Position numbers and translations under genes: made by a program
Shown here: piece by piece, positions 24,920-33,089 of the stretch
Layout of the letters: every line of letters starts with the position of its first letter
Position numbering within the stretch: position 1 is the first letter of the stretch
Assembly: GCA_016929195.1 (NCBI GenBank)
Contig: JAFGJG010000044.1
Span: 1-48,883, forward strand
From: Thermoleophilaceae bacterium
Lineage (GTDB): Bacteria; Actinomycetota; Thermoleophilia; Solirubrobacterales; Thermoleophilaceae
Reading direction: 5' to 3'
DNA: 48,883 nt
The notes under the pieces: model-generated
The model's input: only the letters and a program-made list of their open reading frames with translations
Databases searched by the model: none
What the model was told of the DNA's origin: nothing

Positions 24920-24927
24920 GTCAGCCC

Positions 24928-25209
24928 ATGTCCGAGCCCCACGGGACCGCTGCGGGCAGCGACGCCGAGGAGCTCCGGCGCGAGCGCCTCGCGCTCGCGC
25001 GGCTCGAGGAGGCCGAGCGCGAGCTCGCGCTCGTGCGCCATCACCAGGACGCGAAGATCGCGGAGCTGGAGGAGCGCGTGGGCTGGTTCGAGGAGAACGA
25101 GCTGGACTTCAGGTCCGCCGCCGAGCGCCGGCCCTGGCTCGCGTCGGCGCTCCGTGCCTGGGCGCGCGCCGTGCGCTTCGCGCGGCGCGTCCGGCGCGTG
25201 ATCGGTTGA
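24928..25209 (+). CDS. Small coiled-coil protein coupled to a glycosyltransferase gene
   Basis: This 93-residue protein matches no family I know. Residues 14-55 are a charged heptad-like coiled coil rich in Glu, Arg and Leu, and residues 67-93 (RRPWLASALRAWARAVRFAR and on) form a strongly basic amphipathic helix that could lie on the inner membrane face. Its stop overlaps the TTG start of the GT2-GT4 fusion (TTGA), so the two are co-translated. A scaffold or membrane tether for that enzyme is a reasonable guess. The ATG is supported by TACCCT-N8. Confidence 0.65.
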   Translation: MSEPHGTAAGSDAEELRRERLALARLEEAERELALVRHHQDAKIAELEERVGWFEENELDFRSAAERRPWLASALRAWARAVRFARRVRRVIG

Positions 25210-27302
25210 CGGTCTCCGTCGCCATCCCCGTCCTCGACGGCGAGCGCCACCTCGGAGAGGTCCTGACCGCGGTCTCCGCGCAGCGCCTCGACGACGCCGT
25301 CGAGGTGCTCGTGATCGACTCGGGCTCCAGCGACCGCTCCGTCGAGATCGCGCGCGCCGCCGGCGCGCGCGTCGTCGAGATCCCGCCCGCGGAGTTCGGC
25401 CACGGGCGCACTCGCAACCTCGCGATGGCCGAGACGAGCGGCGAGCTCGTGGCGTTCCTGACGCAGGACGCGACGCCCGCGGACGACGGCTGGCTCGCCG
25501 CACTCGTCGCGAGCTTCGGGATGGCCGAGCACGTGGGAGCCGCCTTCGGCCCGCACCTCCCGCGCCCCGGCGCGAGCCCGCTCACGAAGCGCCTCCTCAC
25601 CGACTTCTTCGCCGAGTTCTCTCCCGACGGCCGCCCCGCCGTTCACCGGCGCGGCGACAGCACGTACCTCTCGAGCAACAACCTCTGCGTGGCGCGAGCC
25701 GCCTGGGAGCAGGTCCCGTTCCGCGACATCCCGTACTCCGAGGACCAGGCGCTCGGCGCGGACCTCCTCGCCGCCGGCTGGGCGAAGGTCTTCAACCCCG
25801 AGGCGCGCGTGGTCCACTCGCACGACCTCGGCCTGATCGCGGGCTTCCGGCGCTACTTCGACGAGTACCGCGGCCTGCGCGACAGCGTCGGCCAGAAGAC
25901 CGAGGGCTCGGCCGGACGGGCGATCGGGATCGTGCGGAGGTCGGTGGCCGCGGACCGCGCCTGGCTCGCCCGCGAGGAGCCGTCCCTGCCCGCGCGGGCG
26001 CGCTGGACGGCTCAGAGCGCCGTGCACCACACCGGGCGCGTGGTGTTCGGCGGGCTCGGGGAGCGCGCCGACCTGATCGGCGGTCCGCTGCGCGCGGCGC
26101 TGTCGCTCGACCGCCGCGGCGACGGCGTGACCCGGCGGGTCGCTCCGGCGGGGGCGGGCGAGTACCGCGACGCGCTCCGGGTGCTGGCCGACGGGCCGGA
26201 GCCGCTCGCCGCTCCGTCACCGCTCGACGCCGATCGCGACCAGCTCGAGCTCGCCTGGGTCGTGCCCCCGTTCGGCGTCGGCAGCGGCGGCCAGATGACG
26301 ATCTTCCGCGTGATGCGCGAGCTCGAGCGGCGCGGGCACCGCTGCTCGCTCTGGCTGCACGACCCGGAGGGCAGGGAGCCGCACACGAGCGCCGGGCTGC
26401 GCCGCCGGATCGCGGCCGAGTTCTTCCCCTTCGCCGGGCAGATCGAGGTGGGCTTCGACCGCTGGACCGGCTGCGACGTGGCCGTCGCGACCGGCTGGCA
26501 GACGGCCTACCCGGTGCTCGGCCTGCCCGGCTGCCGGGCGCGCGCGTATTTCGTGCAGGACCACGAGCCCGACTTCTACGCCGCCTCGACGAAGCAGCTG
26601 CTCGCCGAGCGCACCTACGGGCTCGGCATGCCGTGCATCGCGGCGAGCCCGTGGCTGGCCGCGCTGCTCGAGCACCGCCATGGCGCCTCGGCGGCGGCCT
26701 TCGAGCTCGGCGTCGACCCGGCGGAGTACCACCCCGAGCCGGGCATCCCTCGCCGCGCCGACACCGTCGTCTTCTACGCCCGCGACTTCACCCCGCGGCG
26801 GGCCCTCGAGCTGGGCCTGCTGGCGCTCGAGCGGGTGGTCGAGGAGCGCCCGGGGCTGCGCGTCGTGCTCTTCGGGACGCACAACCGCGTGCGCGCCCCG
26901 TTCCCGTTCGAGCAGCTCGGCGTGGAGTCGGCCGAACGGCTGCGGCGGCTCTACTCGGAGGCGACCGTCGGCCTCAGCCTGTCACTCACGAACTACTCGC
27001 TGATCCCCAACGAGATGCTCGCGTGCGGGCTCCCGGTGGTGGAGCTCGCGGGCCGCGCCGGCGAGGGCGTCTACGGGATGGACGGCTCGGTGATCACGCT
27101 CGCCGAGGCGGATCCGTACGCGATCGCCCGGGCGCTGAGCGGCCTGCTCGCGGACCCGGACCGCCGCGCGCGGCTCTCGCAGGCCGGGCTCGAGTTCGTG
27201 CGCAACCGCACGTGGGAGCGCTCGACCGACGCGATCGAGGAGGCGCTCCTCGGCGCGCTGCGGGCGCAACTTCCCGCCTGGGCCCGGGATGAACACGTTT
27301 AG
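25206..27302 (+). CDS. Bifunctional GT2-GT4 glycosyltransferase fusion (rhamnosyltransferase-like)
   Basis: The 698-residue protein joins two glycosyltransferases. Residues 1-290 are GT2: SVAIPVLDGERHLGEVL, VIDSGSSDRS, a TQDAT metal site, and SEDQALGADLLAAGW, resembling bacterial rhamnosyltransferases. Residues about 345-695 are GT4-like with VVPPFGVGSGGQMTIFRVM, YFVQDHEPDFY and SLTNYSLIPNEMLACGLPVV, as in the WsaF-type S-layer glycan rhamnosyltransferase. It probably adds two successive sugars to one chain in the cytoplasm. The start is TTG 25206 in a TTGA overlap with the coiled-coil gene; no closer start leaves the first beta strand intact. No dTDP-rhamnose genes are in the window. Confidence 0.82.
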   Translation: MTVSVAIPVLDGERHLGEVLTAVSAQRLDDAVEVLVIDSGSSDRSVEIARAAGARVVEIPPAEFGHGRTRNLAMAETSGELVAFLTQDATPADDGWLAALVASFGMAEHVGAAFGPHLPRPGASPLTKRLLTDFFAEFSPDGRPAVHRRGDSTYLSSNNLCVARAAWEQVPFRDIPYSEDQALGADLLAAGWAKVFNPEARVVHSHDLGLIAGFRRYFDEYRGLRDSVGQKTEGSAGRAIGIVRRSVAADRAWLAREEPSLPARARWTAQSAVHHTGRVVFGGLGERADLIGGPLRAALSLDRRGDGVTRRVAPAGAGEYRDALRVLADGPEPLAAPSPLDADRDQLELAWVVPPFGVGSGGQMTIFRVMRELERRGHRCSLWLHDPEGREPHTSAGLRRRIAAEFFPFAGQIEVGFDRWTGCDVAVATGWQTAYPVLGLPGCRARAYFVQDHEPDFYAASTKQLLAERTYGLGMPCIAASPWLAALLEHRHGASAAAFELGVDPAEYHPEPGIPRRADTVVFYARDFTPRRALELGLLALERVVEERPGLRVVLFGTHNRVRAPFPFEQLGVESAERLRRLYSEATVGLSLSLTNYSLIPNEMLACGLPVVELAGRAGEGVYGMDGSVITLAEADPYAIARALSGLLADPDRRARLSQAGLEFVRNRTWERSTDAIEEALLGALRAQLPAWARDEHV

Positions 27303-27354
27303 AGACCCGGCGGAGCTGGAACACCGACAGAACGGCCGCGGCCAGGGGCGTTGC

Positions 27355-27360
27355 TAGCCT
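27355..27360 (+). promoter_or_regulatory. -10-like TAGCCT upstream of the secreted-protein/polymerase operon
   Basis: TAGCCT lies 47 bases before GTG 27408, so this transcript would have a leader of about 40 bases, unlike most neighbours. GGCCGCGGCC, a 10-base palindrome, lies at 27334-27343 just upstream. Confidence 0.35.
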
Positions 27361-27407
27361 GCGCCGGGCCCGCCATCCGCGTTTCCACGCGCAGAGAGAC
27401 ACACGAA

Positions 27408-27989
27408 GTGGCTCGACTCCGACACCCAGTCGCATTGCTTGCAGCGCTCGCTGCGCTGCTCGTGCTGCCCGCGCTCGCCGCGGCCTCGCCCGAGGCCGTG
27501 ATCCGCGACTGCTCGAAGGACGAGCAGCTCGACGGCACGTACTCGAACGCGGACCTGCGCTACGCGCGCGACCACCTGCCCTCGGACCTCGAGGAGTACA
27601 GCTCGTGCCGTGAGGTGATCGGTGCGGCGATCGGGGGCTCGGGCGACGGCGAGAAGGACACCGCCGCCGCGGCCGCCTCGAGCGGCAAGGCGAGCCAGAG
27701 CGAGAACACGGCTCGCGCGGGCGACCGTGCCGCGCTGGGCGAGATGGCGAAGGAGAACTCCGACCCCGGCTCGATCGCCGTCGGGGGCGACGAGGTGAGT
27801 CCCGGCTCCGACGGCCTGCTCGACGCCGCCAGCGCCTCCAACGGCATGCCGGTGCCGCTGATCCTGGCGCTCGTCGGTCTCGCTCTGCTGACGCTCGCGG
27901 GCACGTTCGTGGCCCTCCGCTCGCGGATCCCTCTGCTTGCGCGGATATCACTCCCTTCGCGTGTCCGCTTCCCGCGCTTCCGCCGCTAG
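27408..27989 (+). CDS. Secreted, membrane-anchored protein of unknown function
   Basis: The 193-residue product has a signal peptide (residues 1-26, ending ALAAAS), a small exported domain with two cysteines (35 and 67) in a DCSKDEQLDGTYS...DLEEYSSCREV setting, a low-complexity Ala/Gly/Ser linker, a membrane helix at 148-170 and a short very basic cytoplasmic tail. I recall similar two-Cys domains in small exported actinobacterial proteins but cannot name a family. Its end overlaps the start of the polymerase gene by 29 bases, so the two are co-translated and it may be a partner of that enzyme. The start is GTG 27408. Confidence 0.65.
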   Translation: MARLRHPVALLAALAALLVLPALAAASPEAVIRDCSKDEQLDGTYSNADLRYARDHLPSDLEEYSSCREVIGAAIGGSGDGEKDTAAAAASSGKASQSENTARAGDRAALGEMAKENSDPGSIAVGGDEVSPGSDGLLDAASASNGMPVPLILALVGLALLTLAGTFVALRSRIPLLARISLPSRVRFPRFRR

Positions 27990-30009
27990 TGCCATAGCCC
28001 TCGGGGGCGCGCTGGCCGCCCTCGCCTTCGGAGCCGCCGGCGGGACCTCGCTCGGGCGCACCGCGACGACCGAGGTCCTGGCCGTGCTGGCGGCCGGCGC
28101 CATCGTCGGCCTCGCGGCGTTCCGCGGCCTGACGCGCGGCGCGGGCGGGACGGCGGTGGCGCTGTTCGCGCTCTTCGCCGGTCTCACCGCGCTGTCGGTC
28201 ACCTGGTCGATCGTGCCGGGAACGAGCTACGTCGAGGCGGGCCGGACGCTCACCTACCTGGCGATCTTCACCGCGGCTGTGGCCGCGGCCCGGCTGGCGC
28301 CGCGAGCCCCCGGGGTGGTGCTGGCGGGGATCGCCGCGGCGGCGGTCGCGGCGGTCGGGTACGCGCTGGCCTCACGGGTGTGGCCCGGCACGCTGGCCGA
28401 GAACGAGCTGTCGAACCGCATCGGCGCGCCGTTCCAGTACTGGAACGCCGTCGCAACCACGGCGGCGCTGGCGGTCCCCGCGCTTCTCTGGCTCGGCTCC
28501 CGGCGGACGGGCAGCGGGATCGGGCGCGCGCTCGCCTATCCCGCGATGGGCGTCTGCACCCTCGGCATGCTGCTCACGCAGTCGCGCGGCGCGGTCGCGG
28601 CGGCCGCCATCGCGGCGATCGCGTGGTTCGCCTTCGTGCCCCTGCGGCTGCGCAGCCTGCCGGTCCTGCTCGTGCCGGCCGCCGCGGCCTCCGCGCTCGG
28701 CGCCTGGGCGCTCTCGAAGGACGCCTTCTCGAAGACGCTTCAGCCGCTGTCGGCCCGGGAGAGCGTCGCCGGGGACTTCGGGCTTCTGCTGCTGATGATG
28801 CTCGTCCTGCTGCTGCTCGTGGGCGTCGCCGTGAGCATGGGGCTGGCGCGCGCGCCCGCGTCCATGGGCACGCGCCGGCGCATCGGAGTGGCCGCGGCCG
28901 TGCTGGCGGTCGCCGCGCCGCTCGCGGCCTTCACGTCGGCGGCCATGAGCGGCGGCGGCATCAGCGGGTCGATCTCCGACCGCGTGGACGAGCTCGTGAG
29001 CGAGACGGACACGGCGCCGGAGCAGGGCGCCGGCCGGCTGACGGCCGCCTCCTCCACGCGCGGGAAGTACTGGCGCGAGGCGGGCCGCGTGCTCGGCGAC
29101 CGGCCGGTTCTCGGGGTGGGCGCCGGAGCGTTCGAGGTGGCGCGGCTGCGCCACCGCACGGACGCCGCGAGCACCCGCCACGCCCACGGCTACGTGATGC
29201 AGACGCTCGCCGACCTCGGGATCGCCGGCCTCGTGCTGTCGCTTGCGCTGCTGGGCGCCTGGCTCGTGGCGGCGCTCCGCACCACCGGCCTGCACCCGCG
29301 CAGGCTGCCCTTCCAGAGCCGCGCGGGCCCGCTCGGGCGCCGCGACTGGGACGGCGAGCGGGTTGCCTTCGTGGCGCTCTTCCTGGTGGCCGTGACGTTC
29401 GGCCTCCAGTCCGCGATCGACTGGACGTGGTTCGTGCCCGGCCCGACGGCCATGGCGCTCGTGGCCGCCGGCTACGTCGCCGGCCGCGGCCCGGTGGCGG
29501 CCCTCGCCGCGCCCGGCGTTGGCCCCGTGGCCACCCGGCGCCCGCCGCTCGACGCGGCGCGCGTGGCCGCCACCGCGGGCGTCGCGCTGGCCGCGCTCCT
29601 CGTGGCCTGGGCGATCTGGCAGCCCGAGTCGTCGGCCAATTCCGTCGGCCGGGCGCTCGATCTCGCCGACCAGGGCCGCTACGAGGAGGCCTACGAGAAG
29701 ACGGAGGACGCGGCCGGCGCGGACCCGCTGTCCCCCGCTCCGCTGATGGCACGCGCGCAGGTGGAATCGCAGGCCGGGCTCGACCGGCAGGCCGCGCGGA
29801 CGCTCGAGCGGTCCGTCCTCGAGTTCCCCGGCGACCCCGACACGTGGACGGAGCTCGCCCGCTTCCAGCTGTTCACGCTCGACCGGCCGCGCCGGGCGCT
29901 CGAGACGCTGCGCGGCGCGCTGTATCTCGACCCGTACTCGCCGCTGGCGGGCGCGCTCTGGCTGCACGCCCGCTCGGCGGTGCGGGCCGCGGATCGCGAA
30001 CGCGGCTAG
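27961..30009 (+). CDS. O-antigen ligase/Wzy-like polymerase with C-terminal TPR region
   Basis: The protein is about 682 residues with 11-13 membrane helices. LLTQSRGAVAAAAIAAI (205-221) and the exported loop with GKYWREAGRVLGDRPVLGVG and HAHGYVMQTLADLGIAG (407-423) are the Wzy_C/O-antigen-ligase signature. Residues about 570-682 are TPR-like helices (RALDLADQGRYEEAYEKTED; ARTLERSVLEFPGDPDTWTE). It would polymerise or transfer undecaprenyl-linked glycan on the outer membrane face. GTG 27961 is preferred; TTG 27937 is possible. It ends at a CTAG shared with the convergent epimerase gene. Confidence 0.82.
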   Translation: MSASRASAASAIALGGALAALAFGAAGGTSLGRTATTEVLAVLAAGAIVGLAAFRGLTRGAGGTAVALFALFAGLTALSVTWSIVPGTSYVEAGRTLTYLAIFTAAVAAARLAPRAPGVVLAGIAAAAVAAVGYALASRVWPGTLAENELSNRIGAPFQYWNAVATTAALAVPALLWLGSRRTGSGIGRALAYPAMGVCTLGMLLTQSRGAVAAAAIAAIAWFAFVPLRLRSLPVLLVPAAAASALGAWALSKDAFSKTLQPLSARESVAGDFGLLLLMMLVLLLLVGVAVSMGLARAPASMGTRRRIGVAAAVLAVAAPLAAFTSAAMSGGGISGSISDRVDELVSETDTAPEQGAGRLTAASSTRGKYWREAGRVLGDRPVLGVGAGAFEVARLRHRTDAASTRHAHGYVMQTLADLGIAGLVLSLALLGAWLVAALRTTGLHPRRLPFQSRAGPLGRRDWDGERVAFVALFLVAVTFGLQSAIDWTWFVPGPTAMALVAAGYVAGRGPVAALAAPGVGPVATRRPPLDAARVAATAGVALAALLVAWAIWQPESSANSVGRALDLADQGRYEEAYEKTEDAAGADPLSPAPLMARAQVESQAGLDRQAARTLERSVLEFPGDPDTWTELARFQLFTLDRPRRALETLRGALYLDPYSPLAGALWLHARSAVRAADRERG

Positions 30010-30938
30010 CCGACGGCCGCGGCCGCGTGGGCGGCCTGAAGCGCGAGGCCGTCGGGCAGAGCGGTGACCGGCTCCCAGCCGAGCTCGACCCGGGCGCGCG
30101 TCAGGTCCGCCCCGGTGCTGCGCGGGTCGCGGCCGTCGGCCGGCAGCCGCTCCAGCTCCGGCGTCCGGCCCAGTTCGTGCGCCAACAGCGAGAACGCCTC
30201 GGCCAGCGTCGCCGGGGCGCCGCCGGCCACGTTGAAGGTGGCGCCGTCGCGGCCGCTCTCGAGGGCGAGCGCGGTCGCCTCGGCGGCGTCGCCGACGTAG
30301 GTGAAGTCGCGCACCTGACGACCGTCGCCGAGCAGCCGCATCGGCTCCCCGCCGAGCGCCGCGTCCACGAAGCGGGCGAAGGCCATGTCCGGCCGCTGGC
30401 GCGGCCCGTAGACGGTGAAGTAGCGGAGCACCACGAGCTCGATGCCGAGCGCCGCGGCCTCCACGCGCGCGAGCCGCTCGGCCGCGCGCTTCGAGCGGCC
30501 GTACTCCGACAGCGGCCGCAGCGGCGCGTGCTCGGGCACGCGCCCGTCGGTGCGCCCGTAGACGGACGACGACGACGCCAGCAGAACGCGCCGCACCCCG
30601 GCGCTGTGGGCCGCGCCGAGCACGGCCGCGGTGGTCTGCACGTTGCCCGCTGCGTAGACCTCTGTCGTCCCGCGCCTCACGCCCGGCCGGCCGGCCAGAT
30701 GACAGACGGCGTCGAGCCCGATCAGGGCGGGTGCGAGCCCGGTCTCGTCGAGCACGTTCAGCTCGACCAGCTCGAAGCCGGGGGCCGAGCGGAGCGCGGC
30801 CACGTTCGCCTCCTTCAGCTCGCGGCCGTAGAAGCGCGTGAACGCGTCGATGCCGACCACCTCGTGACCGCGCGCGAGCAGGCGCTCGCACACGTGCGAG
30901 CCGATGAAGCCGGCGGCTCCGGTAACTCCGATCCGCAT
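30006..30938 (-). CDS. NAD-dependent epimerase, UDP-glucuronate 4-epimerase-like
   Basis: This 310-residue extended SDR has GAAGFIGSHV at 7-16, ASSSSVYG and the catalytic YGRSK at 146-150, with YFTVYGPRQRPDMAF, a block typical of UDP-glucuronate 4-epimerases and related enzymes. It would interconvert UDP-GlcA and UDP-GalA or act on a similar sugar. ATG 30938 lies seven bases after TAGAAA, whose TAG is the stop codon of the methyltransferase gene upstream. Its own stop interlocks with the polymerase stop in a CTAG. It is the last gene of a five-gene minus-strand run. Confidence 0.82.
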   Translation of the reverse strand: MRIGVTGAAGFIGSHVCERLLARGHEVVGIDAFTRFYGRELKEANVAALRSAPGFELVELNVLDETGLAPALIGLDAVCHLAGRPGVRRGTTEVYAAGNVQTTAAVLGAAHSAGVRRVLLASSSSVYGRTDGRVPEHAPLRPLSEYGRSKRAAERLARVEAAALGIELVVLRYFTVYGPRQRPDMAFARFVDAALGGEPMRLLGDGRQVRDFTYVGDAAEATALALESGRDGATFNVAGGAPATLAEAFSLLAHELGRTPELERLPADGRDPRSTGADLTRARVELGWEPVTALPDGLALQAAHAAAAVG

Positions 30939-30945
30939 GGTCGGA

Positions 30946-30951
30946 TTTCTA
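30946..30951 (-). promoter_or_regulatory. -10-like TAGAAA-N7-ATG built on a stop codon
   Basis: The TAG stop of the methyltransferase gene begins TAGAAA, seven bases before ATG 30938. It differs from TANNNT only at the last base. Confidence 0.4.
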
Positions 30952-31530
30952 TCGGGTCGCGAGCGCCAGCAGCGTGCCTGCGCTGCGGCGCATGATGCGG
31001 ACGTCGAATCCCATCGCCTCGAGCAGGCCGCGCAGCGAACGGCGCGTGAGGAAGCGGAGATGCGGCGAGAGCGGGTCGAACGCCTGCTCGAAGCCGCGCG
31101 TGAGGATGGCGAGGCCGTCCGCGCGCCCGTGGGCGGGGGTGGTGATCGCGAGCGCGCCGCCCGGCCGGAGCACGCGGCGCGTCTCCGAGAGGAGCAGCTG
31201 GACGTCGCGCACGTGCTCGAGGACCTCGGCGCAGAGCACGAGATCGAAGCTCGAGTCCTCGAAGGGGAGCGGCGCGTCGGGCGTCAGCTCGGCCCGCTCG
31301 GCATGCGGCACCTGCCGTGCGGCACGCTCGAGCGCCACCGCGGACACGTCGGCCACGGTGAGCTCGCGTGCCCGGAGGAGGCCGGACACGAGCCCGTCGC
31401 CGCAGCCCAGGTCCAGCGCGCGATCGACGGGCTCGAGCGATCGGACGAAGCCGGCTCTCGGCTCCGGCGGACCGTGCGAGTGGCCCGGCGCGAGCTCCCA
31501 GAGCTCGTCGTCGTAGCGGCTGGCTACCAG
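30949..31530 (-). CDS. Class I SAM-dependent methyltransferase with no canonical start codon
   Basis: The homologous region SRYDDELWELAPG...DRALDLGCGDGLVSGLL...DLVLCAEVLEHVRD...LRPGGALAITTPAH is a complete type-11 methyltransferase of about 190 residues. No in-frame ATG, GTG or TTG exists between the end of the sugar transferase gene and motif I; the first is GTG 31389, which would remove the SAM-binding loop. A CTG at 31530, overlapping the stop of the preceding gene (CTGGTAG), gives the full domain, so translation may start at CTG by reinitiation. The substrate is unknown. Its stop codon is part of the promoter of the next gene. Confidence 0.7.
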   Translation of the reverse strand: MVASRYDDELWELAPGHSHGPPEPRAGFVRSLEPVDRALDLGCGDGLVSGLLRARELTVADVSAVALERAARQVPHAERAELTPDAPLPFEDSSFDLVLCAEVLEHVRDVQLLLSETRRVLRPGGALAITTPAHGRADGLAILTRGFEQAFDPLSPHLRFLTRRSLRGLLEAMGFDVRIMRRSAGTLLALATR

Positions 31531-33089
31531 GCGCCCTTCGCCCTGATGACCGCGGGCACGGTCTTCAGGAGGATCGAGAGGTCGAGGAAGACCGACCAGT
31601 GCTCGAGGTAGAGGAAGTCGAGCCGGACCAGCTCGTCGAAGTCGAGCTCCGATCGGCCGGAGACCTGCCAGAGGCCCGTCATGCCGGGCAGGACGAGGTA
31701 GCGCTTGCGGTGCCAGTCCTCGAGCCTCGCGTAGTCGCGCTGCGGCAGGGGCCGCGGGCCCACGAGCGACATCTCGCCGCGCAGGACGTTGAGGAGCTGC
31801 GGGAGCTCGTCGAGCGACCAGCGGCGCAGGAAACGGCCGACCGGGATCACGCGCGGGTCGGTGCGCATCTTGAAGATCGCGCCGCCCACCTCGTTGCTCG
31901 GCTCGAGCTCGTCCTGGAGGTCGTCGGCCCCCTCGACCATCGTGCGGAACTTCACGCAGGCGAAGGGCTTGCCCCCGATGCCGGGCCGGATCGACCGGTA
32001 CAGCACCGGCCCGCGCGAGGTGACCTTGATGACGATCGAGACCAGGAGCAGGAGCGGCGACAGCAGAAGCAGGAGCAGCGTGGCCCCCACCAGGTCGAAG
32101 GTCCGCTTGATCGCGAAGTCCACGCCCTCGAAGACCGGCGGCTTCAGCTCGAACAGGGGCAGCGACTGGCCGGGCACGAACTCGACCCGGTCCATGAGGA
32201 TCTCCATCGTCGACGGGGCCACGCGCACGCGCACGCCGTGCCTGTGACAACGATCGACCAGCTCCACGGCCTCGTCCTGCGGGAAGTCGGCGTCGGTGAT
32301 CAGGACCTCGTCCACGGCGTCGAAGTGGCGCTCCAGCTGCTCGAGCGAGCGGAAGTCGAGCAGGCCGTTGGCGTCGTGCCCGGGGGTGCGCGCCACGAAC
32401 CCGTAGGGCTCGATCGCCTTGCTGTCGCTCAGCGCGTCCGACACCGCGGCGATGTTCGCCGAGGAGCCCACGAGCACGGCCCGGCGGCGATAGCCGGCCG
32501 CGCGCAGGACCACTCCGCTGATGCGCTCGAACACCCAGCGCGCCGCCGAGACGTACACGAGCGCGAAGACCAGCGAGCCGTAGAAGATGTAGTACGAGTT
32601 GAACGAGTGGCCCTCGATCTCCGCGTAGATCAGGACCACGAGCACCACCTCGAAGAGCGCCGAGATGATCTTTGCGAGGCCGGGGCGCTGCGCCCGGTCG
32701 CGGTAGAGGCCCGAGCGCGCGAACAGCAGCACCATCACGAGGCAGGCGAGCGGCGCGTACTCCTTGGCCGTGCCCCAGGCGTGCTGGAGGGTGTCCGGGT
32801 TCTGGATCGCGGCCTTGAGCGCGAGCGCCGTCCAGATGGCGAAGACGAGGCACGCGATGTCCAGCGCCGCGAGGATCGCGATGCGGCTGAGCGTCCGGAT
32901 CGTGTCGAAGCGGAGGACGCTTCGGAGCAGGAGCGGCTTGGCCGCGCGCACGTCGCGGTCGGGGAGGGAGAGCGGCTGTACCTCCCTCAGTTCTTTTACT
33001 AGGCCGTTCGGCACTTCGATGGGGCGGTCTCCGGCGGATGTAAACCGCGACCGGGGCGAATGTAGCGGGGTGTCGGGTCGGTCGCTCAC
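31524..33089 (-). CDS. Polyprenyl glycosylphosphotransferase (WbaP/PssY-type priming enzyme)
   Basis: The 521-residue protein has four membrane helices (about 68-90, 112-126, 142-158, 166-182), a Rossmann-like CoA-binding middle domain, a reentrant helix at about 333-355 and a C-terminal bacterial sugar transferase domain with KFRTM (380-384), DELPQLLNVL...SLVGPRP (427-447) and GLWQVSGRS (472-480). It transfers a sugar-1-phosphate from a UDP-sugar to undecaprenyl phosphate and so begins the repeat unit. It is the only priming enzyme in the window. GTG 33089 overlaps the stop of the propeller gene upstream (GTGA), which ties the two together. Confidence 0.9.
   Translation of the reverse strand: MSDRPDTPLHSPRSRFTSAGDRPIEVPNGLVKELREVQPLSLPDRDVRAAKPLLLRSVLRFDTIRTLSRIAILAALDIACLVFAIWTALALKAAIQNPDTLQHAWGTAKEYAPLACLVMVLLFARSGLYRDRAQRPGLAKIISALFEVVLVVLIYAEIEGHSFNSYYIFYGSLVFALVYVSAARWVFERISGVVLRAAGYRRRAVLVGSSANIAAVSDALSDSKAIEPYGFVARTPGHDANGLLDFRSLEQLERHFDAVDEVLITDADFPQDEAVELVDRCHRHGVRVRVAPSTMEILMDRVEFVPGQSLPLFELKPPVFEGVDFAIKRTFDLVGATLLLLLLSPLLLLVSIVIKVTSRGPVLYRSIRPGIGGKPFACVKFRTMVEGADDLQDELEPSNEVGGAIFKMRTDPRVIPVGRFLRRWSLDELPQLLNVLRGEMSLVGPRPLPQRDYARLEDWHRKRYLVLPGMTGLWQVSGRSELDFDELVRLDFLYLEHWSVFLDLSILLKTVPAVIRAKGAW

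Noticed and set aside
28372-30995. Two frames of more than 800 codons, one on each strand, across the polymerase and epimerase genes
   Set aside because: Arg/Ala/Gly-rich shadows with no membrane or domain pattern; the real genes have clear family motifs.
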